The position numbers and the translations under genes are program-made. DNA of 6,474 nucleotides from Belnapia sp. (GTDB lineage Bacteria; Pseudomonadota; Alphaproteobacteria; Acetobacterales; Acetobacteraceae): assembly GCA_028291445.1 (NCBI GenBank), contig JAQGIA010000650.1, positions 1 through 6,474 of the forward strand, written 5' to 3'. Below, piece by piece: positions 5,182 to 6,474 of the stretch; the stretch's first letter is position 1; every line of letters begins with the position of its first letter. The notes beneath the pieces are model-generated. The model saw only the letters and a list, made by a program, of their open reading frames with translations. It searched no databases and was not told the origin of the DNA.

Positions 5182-6309
5182 ATGCGCCGATCCACCCTTG
5201 CCCTGATATTGGCGCTGTTCGTCGCACCAGCGGCCTTGGCCCAGCCGGGTGCCCAGCCGGGCGCCCAACCGGTGCTCAACGTCTACAACTGGGCGGACTA
5301 CATTGACCCCACCGTGGTGCAGCGCTTCCAGCAGGAAACCGGCATCCGCATCCGCTACGATGTCTACGACAGCCTGGAAACGCTGGAAGGAAAACTATCC
5401 GCGGGCCGCAGCGGCTACGACCTGATCGTCCCGACCAGCGAACCCAGCTTCGCCCGGCTGGTCCGCGCCGGCGCCCTGCTGCCGCTCGACCGCGCCCGCA
5501 TCCCCAACTGGCGCAACCTGGACCCCGTGCTGATGGACCGGGTGGCGACGGTCGACCCCGGCAATGCGCATGGCGCCATCTACCTGTGGGGCACGGTCGG
5601 CATCGGCCTCCGGCTCGACCGGCTGCGCGCCGTCGCCCCCGATCTCGATCCCGCCGCGCCCGGTTTCTCCGCCCTCGACCTGCTGCTGAAGCCGGAGCTG
5701 GCGGCCCGGCTGGCGCGCTGCGGCCTGGCGGTGATGGACAGCGCGACGGATGTGCTCCCCACGGTGCTGCGCTGGCTCGGCCGCAGCCCGGACAGCACCG
5801 ACCCCGCCGACCTGCGCGCGGCGGAGGCGGCGCTGCTCGCCGTCCGGCCCCATCTGCGGGCCATCCCCGGCTCCGGCGCGCTGCTCGACATGCTGGCGAC
5901 CGGCGAGATCTGCGTTGCCCTGACCTACAGCGGCGACGTCATCCAGGCGGCCGCCCGGGCGCGGGCGGCGGGCCGCGGGGTCGAGCTCGGCTATGTTCCG
6001 CCGCGCGCCGGGCCGCACCTGTTCTTCGACATGCTGGCGATACCCGCCGATGCGCCGAACCCCGCCGCGGCGCATGCCTTCATCGACTTCCTGCTGCGGC
6101 CGGAGGTGATGGCCGGCGTCACCAGCCATGTCCGCTACCCCAATGCGGTGCCGGCCAGCCGCCCGCTGGTCGCCGCGGCGATCCGCGACGACCCCAGCGT
6201 CTATCCGCCCGCCGCCGCGCTGGCCGCGGCCTATGTCCCCGGCACGCCGCCCGCCACGGCGGAACGCGCCCGCAACCGGCTCTGGAGCCGCTTCCGGGCC
6301 GGCCGTTGA
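5182..6309 (+). CDS. potF: PotF-like periplasmic polyamine (putrescine)-binding protein of an ABC importer
   Basis: The 375-residue product closely follows E. coli PotF (370 aa), which captures putrescine in the periplasm for the PotFGHI importer. Residues 1-20 form a signal peptide, with likely cleavage at ALA|Q. The core has [10 protein letters not shown] (32-41), [18 protein letters not shown], a W136 segment, PNSTK-like [19 protein letters not shown] (242-253), [10 protein letters not shown] (281-290) and DFLLRPEV. Against my recollection of the PotF pocket, W37, D39, D252, F281 and D283 are kept, while Ser38 is Ala38, Ser85 is Thr85, Glu185 is Asp190 and Trp244 is Tyr249. Two cysteines (180, 244) match the PotF disulfide pair. 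GGAG lies 4 bases before the ATG. The stop overlaps the ATPase start by 4 bp, so the two are translationally coupled. Putrescine is the likely ligand, but spermidine or another amine is possible. Confidence 0.85.
   Translation: MRRSTLALILALFVAPAALAQPGAQPGAQPVLNVYNWADYIDPTVVQRFQQETGIRIRYDVYDSLETLEGKLSAGRSGYDLIVPTSEPSFARLVRAGALLPLDRARIPNWRNLDPVLMDRVATVDPGNAHGAIYLWGTVGIGLRLDRLRAVAPDLDPAAPGFSALDLLLKPELAARLARCGLAVMDSATDVLPTVLRWLGRSPDSTDPADLRAAEAALLAVRPHLRAIPGSGALLDMLATGEICVALTYSGDVIQAAARARAAGRGVELGYVPPRAGPHLFFDMLAIPADAPNPAAAHAFIDFLLRPEVMAGVTSHVRYPNAVPASRPLVAAAIRDDPSVYPPAAALAAAYVPGTPPATAERARNRLWSRFRAGR
5242..5265 (+). repeat. Two 12-bp repeats encoding QPGA after the signal peptide of PotF
   Basis: CAGCCGGGTGCC and CAGCCGGGCGCC are tandem and differ by one base; a third, degenerate copy (CAACCGGTGCTC) follows. 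They encode [12 protein letters not shown] at the mature N-terminus, a flexible spacer outside the ligand pocket. This looks like recent slippage duplication. Confidence 0.6.
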
Positions 6310-6474
6310 CCGAAGAAGCCCTGCTGCGCATCGAGGGGATCACCAAGCGCTACGGCGCGACCACGGCGTTGGACGGGCTCGACCTCGGCGTCCGCCCCGG
6401 CGAATTCCTCGCGCTGCTCGGTGGCTCCGGCTCCGGCAAGTCGACGCTGCTGCGGCTGGTCGCCGGCTTCGAGG
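6306..6474 (+). CDS. potG: PotG-like polyamine ABC transporter ATPase (5' part, cut by window edge)
   Basis: Only the first 56 residues are inside the window. They follow the start of ABC importer ATPases: [11 protein letters not shown] with the A-loop tyrosine at 16, [19 protein letters not shown], and Walker A GGSGSGKS (39-46), then [10 protein letters not shown], typical of the PotA/PotG/spermidine-putrescine group. It would hydrolyse ATP on the cytoplasmic face to drive polyamine import. The start is TTG at 6306, overlapping the potF stop as TTGA. No in-frame ATG or GTG lies close by, and no strong ribosome site is seen, which fits translational coupling to potF. The Q-loop, signature and Walker B lie beyond the edge. 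The potG name rests on its neighbour and this short stretch. Confidence 0.8.
   Translation, partial: MTEEALLRIEGITKRYGATTALDGLDLGVRPGEFLALLGGSGSGKSTLLRLVAGFE

Noticed and set aside
5175..5183. GAGTTCAAT before potF, identical to nine bases of the tRNA T arm (118-126), as a possible second att copy
   Set aside because: Identity stops after nine bases, and the stretch is explained by the potF ribosome site and start codon. A real att copy should extend through the acceptor strand.
3044..5206. A 720-codon + strand open frame opposite the tailspike and the 218-aa tail gene
   Set aside because: Its Asp/Ala/Gly/Arg/Gly-His-rich product has no domain I recognise, and it overlaps well-supported genes. 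Long antisense frames are common in high-GC DNA. The opposite strand has the family motifs and ribosome sites.

Overview
The window looks like a piece of a high-GC alphaproteobacterial chromosome. The gene style and the tRNA-Thr-like sequence would fit Rhodospirillales/Acetobacteraceae, but that placement is inference. A decayed phage-derived segment (about 94-4933) sits beside an ordinary host transport operon (5182 to the right edge).

Left edge (1-153): no gene is recognisable in 1-93. Positions 94-143 are the 3' two-thirds of a tRNA-Thr(GGT) on the + strand: anticodon arm, variable loop, T arm, 3' acceptor strand and CCA. The D arm and 5' acceptor strand are absent. This is what a phage or island leaves as its attachment-site copy. 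Ten bases on, pointing back at it, is a tyrosine recombinase (154-723, -) that has its catalytic domain but no N-terminal DNA-binding domain.

Positions 724-905 are non-coding and unusually rich in hairpins, including a perfect 10-bp stem that probably ends the tail transcript. Then come four minus-strand genes, read right to left: a 218-aa tail protein (4933-4277), an 855-aa tailspike (4216-1649), and two small virion-type proteins of 100 and 124 aa (1598-1296 and 1280-906). Gaps are 15-60 bp and the genes have recognisable Shine-Dalgarno sequences, so they look like one operon. The tailspike is a mosaic: short N-terminal anchor, pectate-lyase-type beta-helix, two 56-residue repeats, four 15-residue YadA-head-like repeats and a C-terminal domain familiar from phage tail proteins. 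No capsid, terminase, portal, baseplate, lysis or regulatory genes are present. The segment therefore looks like the receptor-binding end of a prophage kept after deletion, or an orphan tail-fibre cassette.

Right part (4934-6474): a 248-bp divergent intergenic region holds a plausible leftward promoter for the tail genes, a small dyad and a 5'-UTR hairpin. It is followed by a complete PotF-like periplasmic polyamine-binding protein (5182-6309, +). That gene overlaps by 4 bp the start of a PotG-like ABC ATPase, cut off by the window edge after its Walker A motif. Together they would import putrescine or a related polyamine, with permease genes expected beyond the window.

I see no CRISPR array, transposase, toxin-antitoxin pair or recognisable new defence system. 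The most interesting points are the half-tRNA att site with a truncated integrase, the isolated and well-preserved tail cassette, the hairpin-dense stretch between them, and substitutions in the PotF ligand pocket.
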